Source: an uncultured Haliea sp.
GTDB taxonomy: Bacteria > Pseudomonadota > Gammaproteobacteria > Pseudomonadales > Halieaceae
Assembly: GCA_913062625.1 (NCBI GenBank)
Contig: CAJXWP010000008.1
Coordinates: forward strand, 1 to 64,000
Reading direction: 5' to 3'
DNA: 64,000 nucleotides
The first letter of the stretch is position 1, and the number at the start of each line of letters is the position of its first letter. A program made the position numbers and the translations under genes. Positions 55,756 to 64,000 of the stretch are shown here, piece by piece. The notes below the pieces were generated by a model. It had not been told where the DNA came from. It made no database searches and saw only the letters and a program-made list of their open reading frames with translations.

Positions 55756-57479
55756 GGCAGCAGCAAAAACAGCCGTTATCGTTATGGCGTTTTTATCTGG
55801 TAGTGGGCGTGCTGTGTATTTTACTCGCACTGCTGGTGTGGCGAATATTGTCTCTACAAATACTTGATTCAGAGCGCGGCTATGCGTTTCTGCAGAACCA
55901 GGGCGCAATGCGCTCTGTCCGTACCGCGGAAATACCAGCCTACCGGGGGGTGATTTTAGATCGTCGGGGTGAACCGTTGGCCTTAAGTACGCCGGTAGTG
56001 TCGATCTGGGCGAACCCGCAGTTGCTTAGGGGTTCTGATCGCTTGGGAGAGTTGGCAGAGGCATTGGGCATGGAACTGTCCCTGCTGCAGGAAAAGCTGA
56101 CGCGCTACGACAATAAGCAGTTTATGTATCTTCTGCGTCATCAGGTGCCAGATCATGCCCGAGAGATTTTGGATAAACGAATAACCGGCGTTTTCAGTGA
56201 GCGCGAGTACCGTCGTTTCTATCCTGCCGGTGAGGTCGCAGCGCAGCTCGTGGGATTCACTAACGTTGATGGTCAGGGCATTGCAGGTCTGGAGCTGACC
56301 TACAACGAGTGGTTAAAGGGCACGCCAGGCAAGAAAAAATATATCAAGGACCTGCATGGGGAAGTGGTCCGCGATATCGGTGTACTGCAGCCCGCAAAGT
56401 CGGGTAAGGACCTCATGCTCAGTATCGATCTGCGCTTACAGTATCAGCAGCAGCGCGAACTGCAGCGCGCGGTCTCTGCGTTGGATGCGGCTTCTGGCAG
56501 CGTTGTGACACTGGATATCCATACTGGTGAGGTGTTGGCTATGGTCAACTATCCGGTCTATAACCCAAATGGAGCTAAGTCGGGCAGCCCTGGTAGCAGG
56601 CGCAATCGAGCGATGACCGATGTTTATGAACCTGGCTCGACGATGAAATCTCTCACCATGGTGGCGGCGTTGGAAAGCGGTCGGTATACACCCGACACAA
56701 TGATTGATACATCGCCAGGGCGCATTCGGGTAGGGCCTAAGGTATACCCAGATCCGCGCAATTACGGTTTGATTAGTATGACGCGGGTGTTACAAAAATC
56801 GAGTCAGGTTGGTGTGACCAAAATAGCACTGGACCTCGGCCATGAGCCTATTTGGGAAGTCTTTAATCGATTTGGTATTGGTCAGTCTCCAGGTACCGGC
56901 TTTCCCGGAGAAAGTGCCGGGACTCTGCCAAACCGTCCGCGGTGGTATGCAACGGAGAAGGTGTCTTTGGCTTTCGGCTATGGCATTTCTGCCACACCGC
57001 TGCAGCTCGCCAGTGCTTACTTAGTGTTTGCCAATGGTGGTAAGCAGTTACCAATATCGCTGTTGGCACTGGATGGCGAAACGCCTGCGGGCAAGCAGAT
57101 TATTTCTCAGGAAACGGCGGCGCAGCTCCTCGGCATGTTGCATGCGGTGACGGGCGAACAAGGTACTGCACGCAAAGCGCGTGTCTCGGGTTATCAGGTG
57201 GGTGGCAAAACGGGCACTGTGCACAAGGTGGGATCCGCAGGTTACGAGAAGAACAGATACGTTGCATTATTTGCCGGGATCGCTCCGATTGACAACCCAC
57301 GTATTGTGACTGTGGTCGTGATAAACGATCCAAAGGGTGAGCTTTACGGTGGTGGTGCTGTAGCGGCACCCGTTTTCTCCCGAATAACGAGTGGCACCCT
57401 GCGTATTCTCGGTGTGGCACCGTCTGAAATTGGCACTCTCAGTGAAGCGAGTAAACCCGCTCTGGGGGGCGCCACCTGA
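55752..57479 (+). CDS. ftsI: Peptidoglycan transpeptidase FtsI (PBP3)
   Basis: FtsI cross-links septal peptidoglycan. The 575-residue class B PBP has an N-terminal membrane anchor (WRFYLVVGVLCILLALLVW) and a pedestal domain. The transpeptidase motifs are SxxK at 296-299 (STMK) and KTG at 486-488. The SxN position reads SSQ at 350-352, a departure from the usual Asn. The start is a GTG overlapping ftsL, and the stop overlaps murE (TGATG). Confidence 0.96.
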   Translation: MRQQQKQPLSLWRFYLVVGVLCILLALLVWRILSLQILDSERGYAFLQNQGAMRSVRTAEIPAYRGVILDRRGEPLALSTPVVSIWANPQLLRGSDRLGELAEALGMELSLLQEKLTRYDNKQFMYLLRHQVPDHAREILDKRITGVFSEREYRRFYPAGEVAAQLVGFTNVDGQGIAGLELTYNEWLKGTPGKKKYIKDLHGEVVRDIGVLQPAKSGKDLMLSIDLRLQYQQQRELQRAVSALDAASGSVVTLDIHTGEVLAMVNYPVYNPNGAKSGSPGSRRNRAMTDVYEPGSTMKSLTMVAALESGRYTPDTMIDTSPGRIRVGPKVYPDPRNYGLISMTRVLQKSSQVGVTKIALDLGHEPIWEVFNRFGIGQSPGTGFPGESAGTLPNRPRWYATEKVSLAFGYGISATPLQLASAYLVFANGGKQLPISLLALDGETPAGKQIISQETAAQLLGMLHAVTGEQGTARKARVSGYQVGGKTGTVHKVGSAGYEKNRYVALFAGIAPIDNPRIVTVVVINDPKGELYGGGAVAAPVFSRITSGTLRILGVAPSEIGTLSEASKPALGGAT

Positions 57480-58969
57480 TGCTGGCATCTCATGCGCTAG
57501 AAGTAAGCCCCATGTCACTATCGGAACTGCTTGGCAGGGACAACGGAGCGTTTGCGCATACGATGATAGAGGGTATGCAGCTGGACAGCCGCAAGGTACG
57601 ACCGGGGGATGTGTTTTTAGCTCTGCCGGGAGAGCGGCACGATGGCCGTCAGTTTATCGAGCAGGCAGTCGCTAATGGCGCAGCGGCGGTACTGGCAGAG
57701 GCACCCGTTGCAGGTTTTTTGGAGGCGATCGCTGTGCCGCTCATAGAGCTTCCCGAACTGCGTTTTGAAGCGGGTGTGCTGGCAGCCCGGTTTTATGGAA
57801 ATCCCAGTCACGCGATGCGGGTGTTAGGTATCACGGGTACCAACGGCAAGACAACGACCAGCCGCATCGTGGCGCAACTCGCCCGGACTTTAGGCAAGCC
57901 TTGCGGTGTCATAGGCACTCTAGGCGCCAGTTTAAAAGACGACGTAACAGTGGCCAGTAATACCACGCCTGATGCGTTATCGCTGCAGCGACAACTGGCA
58001 CAATGGTTCGAGCAAGATGTACGTGCCGTCAGCATGGAAGTTTCATCTCATGCATTAGAGCAGGGTCGAGTCAACGGCGTGGCGTTCGAAACTGCGATCT
58101 ATACCAATTTGTCCCACGACCACCTCGACTACCACGGCAGTATGGCGGCTTATGGACGCGCCAAACAGCGGTTGTTTTCTGTTGAGGGGTTACGGCACGC
58201 AGTCATCAATATAGATGATCCCTTTGGCGCGTCGATAAAAGCCGCCGTGGCAGGGGATGTGCAGGTGTTGACCTATTCCGCCAGTGGTGCCCCTGCTGAT
58301 GTGTGGGTTGAAAATGCTGAATTTTACAGTGATGGCGTGCGTGGCAATTTCCATACCCCTTGGGGCGAGGCGACCTTCTTTAGTCCGCTTCCGGGAGACT
58401 TTAATTTGGCAAATTTAGCCGCCTCGGTGACGGCATTGGTGTTGGGCGGAGAAGACCTGAGGTCAGTATTGGACGCGACGGCCAGTTTGCAGCCCATTAG
58501 CGGTCGCATGCAGGTGATATCGAATAGTGTGGATATACAAGTGATTGTCGATTATGCCCATACCCCGCACGCGTTGGAGCAGGTGTTGAAGGCTTTGAGG
58601 CCTCATGCCGCAGGTGCTCTGGTGACCGTGTTTGGCTGCGGTGGCGATCGGGATAGAGAAAAGCGGCAGCAGATGGGTCGTATTGCCTGCACATTGTCTG
58701 ACCGCGTGGTGGTTACCAGTGATAATCCCAGAACCGAAGAACCGCTGGGCATCATGCGCGATATCGAATCGGGGTGCAGTGGTGACTATTCGCTCCAGGC
58801 GGACCGTGCGCAGGCTATCTTGGTGGCGGTGACGGAAGCGCAAGCGGGTGACTGTGTGCTGATCGCAGGCAAGGGCCATGAGTGCTATCAGCTGGTGGAT
58901 GGGCAGCGTTTGCATTTCAGTGACGAGGGGCACGCGCACGATGCTCTGGCGCAGAGGGCCGTATCATGA
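57479..58969 (+). CDS. murE: UDP-MurNAc-L-Ala-D-Glu:meso-DAP ligase
   Basis: MurE adds meso-diaminopimelate to the peptidoglycan precursor. The 496 residues include SxxV motif DSRKVRPGDVFLALPG, the ATP loop GITGTNGKTTTS (117-128), and the DNPR motif in TSDNPRTEEP, which marks selectivity for meso-DAP rather than lysine. The start overlaps the ftsI stop and the end overlaps murF. Confidence 0.97.
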   Translation: MLASHALEVSPMSLSELLGRDNGAFAHTMIEGMQLDSRKVRPGDVFLALPGERHDGRQFIEQAVANGAAAVLAEAPVAGFLEAIAVPLIELPELRFEAGVLAARFYGNPSHAMRVLGITGTNGKTTTSRIVAQLARTLGKPCGVIGTLGASLKDDVTVASNTTPDALSLQRQLAQWFEQDVRAVSMEVSSHALEQGRVNGVAFETAIYTNLSHDHLDYHGSMAAYGRAKQRLFSVEGLRHAVINIDDPFGASIKAAVAGDVQVLTYSASGAPADVWVENAEFYSDGVRGNFHTPWGEATFFSPLPGDFNLANLAASVTALVLGGEDLRSVLDATASLQPISGRMQVISNSVDIQVIVDYAHTPHALEQVLKALRPHAAGALVTVFGCGGDRDREKRQQMGRIACTLSDRVVVTSDNPRTEEPLGIMRDIESGCSGDYSLQADRAQAILVAVTEAQAGDCVLIAGKGHECYQLVDGQRLHFSDEGHAHDALAQRAVS

Positions 58970-60333
58970 TGCGACCGCTGGCCTTGTCAGAGCTGCGACT
59001 GCCACTGGAGGGCCAATTACACGGCGCTGACCGTGACATTCTGCGGGTGTCGACCGACAGCCGAACGTTGCGCGATGGTGATTTGTTTGTGGCACTGCGC
59101 GGTGAGCATTTTGATGGCCAGCAATATATTTCGCAGGCGCACAGCGTTGGAGCAACGGCCGCACTCGTGCGTGAGATCGTTGCCGGTTCACTGCCGCAGC
59201 TACAGGTGGCCGATACGCAGCGGGCTTTGGGTTTGCTGGGTGCTTATAACCGACAGCAGTACACGGGCCCTCTGGTGGGTATCACCGGTAGCAGTGGTAA
59301 GACCACGGTCAAAAATATGGTGCATGCTGTGCTGTCACGGCGCGGTGAGACCTTGGCTACCGAAGGAAATTTTAATAATGAAATCGGTGTGCCGCTGACG
59401 CTGCTCCGTTTGCGGCCCGGAGTAGAGTTTGCAGTGGTTGAGATGGGTGCGGCGAAGTCGGGGGATATAGCGTGGTTGTGCGAGTTGGCATGCCCCACGG
59501 TTGCACTGTTGCTCAACGCGATGCCTGCTCATCTGGAAGGGTTCGGCAGTGTTGAAGGAGTAGCGGCGGCTAAAGGAGAGATTTTTGATCGGTTGATGAA
59601 AACCGATGTCGCCGTTATTAATGCAGACCAGCCCTGGGCTCGGCAGTGGCGCAAACGCGCATCTGTCGCCACCGTAATGGATTTTGGGCTAGAACAGCCG
59701 GCATCTATCAGTGCACGCAATATTCAAGGTATGGGTGTAAGGGGAGTGAGCTTTACAGCGTCCACGCCAGTGGGTGACATGTCAATACGCCTGAAGTTAC
59801 CGGGCATACACAATGTGGCTAACGCCCTCGCTGCCGTGGCAGCGGGCTTGGCCTGTGAGCTTTCCTTGATGGATATTCGCGATGGACTGGAGTCGCTGCA
59901 ACCATCAGACGGTCGGCTGCGATCGACCTCCTCGCCATTGGGAGCCACAATAATCGACGACTGTTACAACGCTAACCCTGGCTCGGTGCGCGCCGCTATC
60001 GACCTACTGGCAGCTTGCTCTGGGCGGCGCACGTTGTTACTGGGTGCGATGCGAGAGTTGGGACACGGGAGCAGCGATCTGCATCGCAAAGCGGGTGAAT
60101 ATGCGCGGGCAGCAGGTATCGATCAGTTGTGGGGTGTCGGCCCTGAGCTCGACACCTGTGTAGACGCCTTCGGTGCTGGTGGTCGGCACTTTGAGGATCG
60201 CGCCGCTGCGCTGGTGGGTATTGAGGCGCAGTTTGGCGAAGACGATATCGTTTTAGTCAAAGGGTCACGTAGCACGGGCATGGAGCAGCTTTTACAGGCC
60301 TTGCTGTCCAATACAAAGGCACAGGAGCACTGA
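58966..60333 (+). CDS. murF: UDP-MurNAc-tripeptide:D-Ala-D-Ala ligase
   Basis: MurF adds D-Ala-D-Ala. The 455-residue Mur ligase has STDSRTLRDGDLFVALRG, the ATP loop GITGSSGKTTVKNM, NFNNEIGVPLTLLRL, and DDCYNANPGSVRAAID. It starts with an ATGATG that overlaps murE by four bases and is followed by mraY after 3 nt. Confidence 0.97.
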   Translation: MMRPLALSELRLPLEGQLHGADRDILRVSTDSRTLRDGDLFVALRGEHFDGQQYISQAHSVGATAALVREIVAGSLPQLQVADTQRALGLLGAYNRQQYTGPLVGITGSSGKTTVKNMVHAVLSRRGETLATEGNFNNEIGVPLTLLRLRPGVEFAVVEMGAAKSGDIAWLCELACPTVALLLNAMPAHLEGFGSVEGVAAAKGEIFDRLMKTDVAVINADQPWARQWRKRASVATVMDFGLEQPASISARNIQGMGVRGVSFTASTPVGDMSIRLKLPGIHNVANALAAVAAGLACELSLMDIRDGLESLQPSDGRLRSTSSPLGATIIDDCYNANPGSVRAAIDLLAACSGRRTLLLGAMRELGHGSSDLHRKAGEYARAAGIDQLWGVGPELDTCVDAFGAGGRHFEDRAAALVGIEAQFGEDDIVLVKGSRSTGMEQLLQALLSNTKAQEH

Positions 60334-60336
60334 AGC

Positions 60337-61419
60337 ATGTTATTGCTGCTGGCGGAATACCTCACCCAATATGAAAGCGCCTTTGACGTGTTTCAGTATC
60401 TGACGCTGCGCGGAATTCTGGCAGCAGGTACTGCTCTCGCCATTTCTCTGGCGGCGGGGCCTCTAATGATTCGTCGTTTGCAGTTTTATCAAGTCGGGCA
60501 GTCGGTGCGCAGTGATGGGCCGCAGAGTCATCTCAGTAAGGCGGGCACGCCGACTATGGGCGGTGGGTTGCTGCTGTTGTCTATTACCGCGTCCACTCTA
60601 CTGTGGGGTGACCTGAGTAACCGCTATCTTTGGCTGACGCTGCTGGTGACATTGGCTTTCGGCGCCGTGGGCTGGATAGATGACTATCGTAAAGTGGTTG
60701 AGCACGACTCCCGCGGACTGCCGGCACGCTGGAAATATTTGTGGCAATCGTTAGCAGGGCTAGCTGCCGCACTCTACCTCTATCTCGCTTTCGATACGCC
60801 TGTCACTACCGAGTTGTACGTTCCATTCTTCAAGGATTTTGTGTGGAGCATGGGTCCATTCTTTATTTTGCTGAGCTATTTTGTCATTGTCGGTGCCAGC
60901 AACGCGGTGAACTTGACCGACGGACTGGATGGCCTAGCAATACTTCCGACGGTGCTTGTAGGGACTGCGTTGGGCATCATTGCTTATCTTACTGGCCGCG
61001 TAGACTTCGCCGAGTACCTGCATATTCCCTATGTCGCTGGCAGTGGCGAGTTGGCTGTACTGTGCGGCAGTATCGCCGGTGCTGGCCTTGGTTTTCTGTG
61101 GTTTAACACGTATCCAGCGCAGGTATTTATGGGTGATGTCGGTTCGCTGGCACTGGGTGCGGCACTGGGAACTGTGGCGGTCATTACTCGTCACGAAATC
61201 GTATTTTTCATCATGGGTGGGATCTTCGTACTGGAGACCGTATCGGTCATTATTCAGGTGGCGTCTTTCAAATTAACGGGCAAACGCGTTTTCCGTATGG
61301 CGCCCATTCATCATCACTATGAACTCAAAGGTTGGCCAGAGCCGCGCATCATTGTGCGCTTCTGGATTATAACGGTAATGCTGGTTCTGTTTGGGCTAGC
61401 GACGCTAAAGTTGCGTTAG
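60337..61419 (+). CDS. mraY: Phospho-MurNAc-pentapeptide transferase MraY
   Basis: MraY forms lipid I on undecaprenyl phosphate. The 360-residue polytopic membrane protein has about ten helices. The catalytic DD is in GWIDDYRKV, and [10 protein letters not shown] and [13 protein letters not shown] are family hallmarks. The region [15 protein letters not shown] is the first conserved loop. Confidence 0.98.
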   Translation: MLLLLAEYLTQYESAFDVFQYLTLRGILAAGTALAISLAAGPLMIRRLQFYQVGQSVRSDGPQSHLSKAGTPTMGGGLLLLSITASTLLWGDLSNRYLWLTLLVTLAFGAVGWIDDYRKVVEHDSRGLPARWKYLWQSLAGLAAALYLYLAFDTPVTTELYVPFFKDFVWSMGPFFILLSYFVIVGASNAVNLTDGLDGLAILPTVLVGTALGIIAYLTGRVDFAEYLHIPYVAGSGELAVLCGSIAGAGLGFLWFNTYPAQVFMGDVGSLALGAALGTVAVITRHEIVFFIMGGIFVLETVSVIIQVASFKLTGKRVFRMAPIHHHYELKGWPEPRIIVRFWIITVMLVLFGLATLKLR

Positions 61420-61431
61420 GTGAGAATAAAA

Positions 61432-62790
61432 GTGTCTTCAAAATGGGTAGACAGCAGTAAAAAACGGGTAGTGGTGGGCCTTGGCATCACCGGTCTGTCC
61501 TGCGCGCGCTATCTCTATCAGCGAGGTCTACCCTTTACCGTCGTTGACACGCGGGCGGAGCCGCCGGCATTGGATGAATTACGGTGTGAAATGCCTGACG
61601 TCGAATGTTTTGTGGGTGACTACCCTTTGGAGATTGTCACCACTGCCGCTGAGTTGATTGTCAGTCCAGGTATTTCGATGGATGCTCCCATCGTTCTTCA
61701 GGCGCAGGGCGCGGGTGCTGATGTAGTCGGCGATATTGATCTGTTCATGCGGGAGGCGCGAGCCCCGGTCATTGGCATTACCGGCTCAAATGCCAAATCT
61801 ACAGTCACGGAATTACTCGGTCAGATGGGGCAGGACGCTCAGTTAAACGTTGGCGTTGGGGGTAACCTGGGTACGCCAGCACTGGACCTGTTGTCGCCGG
61901 AACGTGACCTGTATGTACTGGAACTGTCCAGTTTTCAGCTGGAACGCGCCGGCAGGCTGGGACTGGCGGTGGCAGCAGTGTTAAATGTCAGTGCTGACCA
62001 CATGGATCGCCACCGCACGATGGCGGCCTATCAACAGGCCAAGCAGCGCATTTTTCGGGGTTGCAAAAAAGTGGTCATCAATCGCGATGACCCTATGACA
62101 ATTCCGCTCCTCAGTACGGATGTCGAGGTGGTGGGTTGGTCTATGAAAGCGCCCGAGCCGGGAAATTTTGGCCTGCGCCACAAACAGGGCGTGGAATACC
62201 TGTGTTTCGGGTTGGAAGCGGTACTGCCAGTGTCGGAGCTCGGTCTTTTGGGTCGTCACAATGTGGCCAACGCGCTAGCAGCACTCGCACTGGGTTACAG
62301 CGCGGGTCTGTCTCTGTCCAACATGCAATCCGCATTGCGGACGTTCAAGGGACTGCCCCATCGCTGTGAGCTAATAGCTGATATCGACGGCGTGCGCTTC
62401 GTTAACGATTCGAAGGGAACCAATGTCGGTGCAACTGAAGCTGCACTGTTTGGCGTGGGCGGAGACAGAGACATCGTGTTGATTGCCGGTGGCCAAGGCA
62501 AGGGTGCGGATTTCTCTCAGCTGCAGGAGGCCGTGTCGCGCCACTGCAAGCTGCTAATACTGATGGGTGAGGATGGCCCTTTATTGGAAGAGGCGCTGTC
62601 GTCCTGTGTTGCCGTGCTGAGCGTGTCTTCGTTGGACCAAGCCGTCAACGTCGCAGCGATGAGGGCGAAGGCCGGTGACGTTGTATTGCTGTCGCCGGCC
62701 TGTGCCAGCTTCGATATGTTTAGTGGCTATGCCCAGCGCGGCGAAGCGTTTTGTGCGCGGGTTAATGCGCTCGCCGGGGGCGGTAAGTGA
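61432..62790 (+). CDS. murD: UDP-MurNAc-L-alanine:D-glutamate ligase
   Basis: MurD adds D-glutamate to the UDP-MurNAc-Ala precursor. The core includes VVVGLGITGLSCARYL, the ATP loop GITGSNAKSTVT, ELSSFQLER and FVNDSKGTNVGATEAAL. The GTG at 61432 is preferred because AGGTGAGA lies 5-12 nt upstream. A GTG at 61420, adjacent to the mraY stop, would add four residues. The stop overlaps ftsW by four bases. Confidence 0.95.
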   Translation: MSSKWVDSSKKRVVVGLGITGLSCARYLYQRGLPFTVVDTRAEPPALDELRCEMPDVECFVGDYPLEIVTTAAELIVSPGISMDAPIVLQAQGAGADVVGDIDLFMREARAPVIGITGSNAKSTVTELLGQMGQDAQLNVGVGGNLGTPALDLLSPERDLYVLELSSFQLERAGRLGLAVAAVLNVSADHMDRHRTMAAYQQAKQRIFRGCKKVVINRDDPMTIPLLSTDVEVVGWSMKAPEPGNFGLRHKQGVEYLCFGLEAVLPVSELGLLGRHNVANALAALALGYSAGLSLSNMQSALRTFKGLPHRCELIADIDGVRFVNDSKGTNVGATEAALFGVGGDRDIVLIAGGQGKGADFSQLQEAVSRHCKLLILMGEDGPLLEEALSSCVAVLSVSSLDQAVNVAAMRAKAGDVVLLSPACASFDMFSGYAQRGEAFCARVNALAGGGK

Positions 62791-63938
62791 GTAGGGCGGG
62801 CACTCACAGCTCAGCGGTATCTGCGCCCGACATGACGTTAATTATGCTGACGCTGGCCTTGTTGTTGGTAGGGCTTGTCGCAAGTACTTCCGCTTCGATC
62901 GAGTACGCCGAATGGCATTTCCAGAACCCCTGGTTCCACAGCCGCCGGCATTTTGTTTATCTGGTGATAGGTGTTGTTGCAGCGATCGCAAGCTACTGCG
63001 TTAAGCCGCAATTCTGGTTTTTGACCGGCTGGTGGTGGTTGTTTGGCGCTTTGGCACTTTTGATACTGGTGTTGATCCCGGGTGTCGGGCGTGAGGTAAA
63101 TGGCAGCCAGCGCTGGTTGCCATTGGGTCCATTTACGCTGCAGCCTTCGGAGTTTGCCAAGCTTGCAGTAGTGGTTTATTTGGCCGGTTATATGGTGCGG
63201 CGTGAGCATGAAGTTCGCAATCAGTGGCAGGGTTTTCTTAAGCCCATGGCAGTACTTTTTGCGACCACTTTATTATTAATGATAGAGCCTGACTTTGGTG
63301 CAACGGTCATTGTTTCCGCCACTGCGTTTGGGATGCTATTTCTGGCGGGAGTCAGGTTAGGGCACTTTATGTTGGTGGTTTTTGGCGCACTGGCGGCCTT
63401 GTTGGTGCTGGTCATTAGTGAACCCTATCGGGTTAAGCGATTGACCGCCTACACCGACCCGTGGGCGGACCCTTTTAACACCGGCTTCCAGCTCACTCAG
63501 TCCTTAATCGCTTTCGGTCGTGGGGAGTGGCTCGGCGTCGGTCTCGGCAATAGTGTACAGAAGTTGTTCTATTTGCCTGAAGCACACACTGATTTTGTTT
63601 TTTCTATTTGGGCCGAGGAGACTGGGTTTATTGGGGCTATGGCAGTTATTGGATTGTTTGTCGCTTTGATCGGTCGAATACTGTGGGTCGGGCGCAGGGC
63701 GTTTATGAATGACAATCCCTTCGGCGCTTACATCAGCTACGGCGTTGCGCTGATATTTTCCGGCCAGGCGTTTGTCAATATGGGAGTCAGTTCGGGGCTG
63801 TTGCCTACTAAGGGTTTGACCTTACCTTTCGTTAGCTACGGAGGCACAAGCCTAGTCGTGTGCTGCATCATGTTGGGTTTGGTAGTGCGCATTGATCATG
63901 ATGCGCGGTCGATTCCTCAGCGCAGGAGGTCCGCGTAA
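62787..63938 (+). CDS. ftsW: Septal peptidoglycan polymerase FtsW
   Basis: FtsW is a SEDS glycosyltransferase that pairs with FtsI. The 383-residue protein has about ten membrane segments with NGSQRWLPLGPFTLQPSEFAKLAVVVYLA, and the LPEAHTDFVFSIWAEETG region and C-terminal GLTLPFVSYGGTSLV. The start is a GTG that overlaps murD. It overlaps murG by one base (TAATG). Confidence 0.97.
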   Translation: MSRAGTHSSAVSAPDMTLIMLTLALLLVGLVASTSASIEYAEWHFQNPWFHSRRHFVYLVIGVVAAIASYCVKPQFWFLTGWWWLFGALALLILVLIPGVGREVNGSQRWLPLGPFTLQPSEFAKLAVVVYLAGYMVRREHEVRNQWQGFLKPMAVLFATTLLLMIEPDFGATVIVSATAFGMLFLAGVRLGHFMLVVFGALAALLVLVISEPYRVKRLTAYTDPWADPFNTGFQLTQSLIAFGRGEWLGVGLGNSVQKLFYLPEAHTDFVFSIWAEETGFIGAMAVIGLFVALIGRILWVGRRAFMNDNPFGAYISYGVALIFSGQAFVNMGVSSGLLPTKGLTLPFVSYGGTSLVVCCIMLGLVVRIDHDARSIPQRRRSA

Positions 63939-64000
63939 TGGCTGCGGATAAACCGTTGGTGATGATGATGGCAGGCGGTACGGGTGGTCATGTGTATCCT
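63938..64000 (+). CDS. murG: murG, N-terminal fragment cut by the window end
   Basis: Only 21 codons lie in the window. They read MAADKPLVMMMAGGTGGHVYP, with the glycine-rich GGTGGHVYP loop of MurG, which transfers GlcNAc to lipid I. The ATG overlaps the ftsW stop, and GGAGGT lies upstream. The gene continues beyond base 64000. Confidence 0.93.
   Translation, partial: MAADKPLVMMMAGGTGGHVYP

Noticed and set aside
61780-61815. MurD ATP loop GSNAKST instead of GTNGKST
   Set aside because: This form is common in gammaproteobacterial MurD.

Overview
The window is a gene-dense chromosomal segment from a gammaproteobacterium. Almost every gene is a recognisable housekeeping gene, and the gene order follows the Pseudomonas/Cellvibrio type of layout closely: ychF-pth-rplY-prs-ispE-lolB-hemA-prfA-prmC, gatCAB/mreBCD-maf-rng-yhdP, the lptB-rpoN-hpf-ptsN-rapZ cluster, algW, zapG/zapE, rplM-rpsI, petA-cytochrome bc1, sspAB, dolP, yraN, lpoA/rsmI, rnpB and the mraZ-started division/cell-wall cluster. 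Base composition is moderate (roughly half G+C). Ubiquinone-type respiratory genes, meso-DAP-type murE and an Lpt/LOS biogenesis cluster all fit a Gram-negative aerobic, probably marine gammaproteobacterium (Pseudomonadales/Cellvibrionales-like). I see no insertion sequence, prophage, integron, CRISPR array or obvious horizontally acquired island.

Layout. 1-7.0 kb (mostly minus strand): tRNA-Met, ychF, pth, rplY, prs, tRNA-Gln, ispE, lolB and a TPR lipoprotein. 7.3-11.3 kb (plus): hemA-prfA-prmC-moeB, covering tetrapyrrole entry, translation termination and sulfur-carrier activation. 11.5-15.5 kb: an HvfX-like DoxX membrane protein, rhlB, cysZ with a possible small upstream gene, smrA, and a PA4642-type protein. 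15.5-27.6 kb: gatCAB (minus) divergent from mreBCD-maf-rng-yhdP (plus), covering amidation of misacylated tRNA, rod-shape machinery, RNase G and an AsmA-like lipid-transport protein. 27.6-36.7 kb (minus): darP, mgtE, and the nitrogen-PTS/LPS-export cluster ptsO-rapZ-ptsN-hpf-rpoN-lptB-lptA-kdsD-yrbG. 36.9-43.7 kb: mlaC, ibaG, hisG-hisD, algW/degS, a Nif3 protein, zapG, zapE. 43.9-50.4 kb: rplM-rpsI, Rieske protein plus a fused cytochrome b/c1, sspA-sspB, dolP, a SIS protein, yraN. 50.4-64 kb: lpoA/rsmI, RNase P RNA, then mraZ-rsmH-ftsL-ftsI-murE-murF-mraY-murD-ftsW-murG (murG cut by the window end).

How the genes work together. Much of the window builds the envelope: peptidoglycan precursors and septal synthesis (dcw cluster, lpoA), cell shape (mreBCD), LPS transport (lptAB, kdsD), lipoprotein and phospholipid traffic (lolB, mlaC, yhdP, dolP) and periplasmic stress sensing (algW/degS). 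The rest supports translation and ribosome hibernation or assembly, plus respiration.

The most notable departures from the expected layout are: a single ORF that fuses cytochrome b to cytochrome c1; clusters from which usually adjacent genes are absent (kdsC and lptC between kdsD and lptA; mlaFED and mlaB around mlaC; murA between ibaG and hisG); a probable AUC start codon for mreC; a perfect 13-bp inverted repeat inside sspB; a strong hairpin immediately before hisG; a Gln in place of Asn in the FtsI SxN motif; and a SIS-domain protein with altered ligand loops. No wholly new multi-gene system is evident. Statements about expected neighbours come from memory of Pseudomonas and Escherichia gene order, not from a search.
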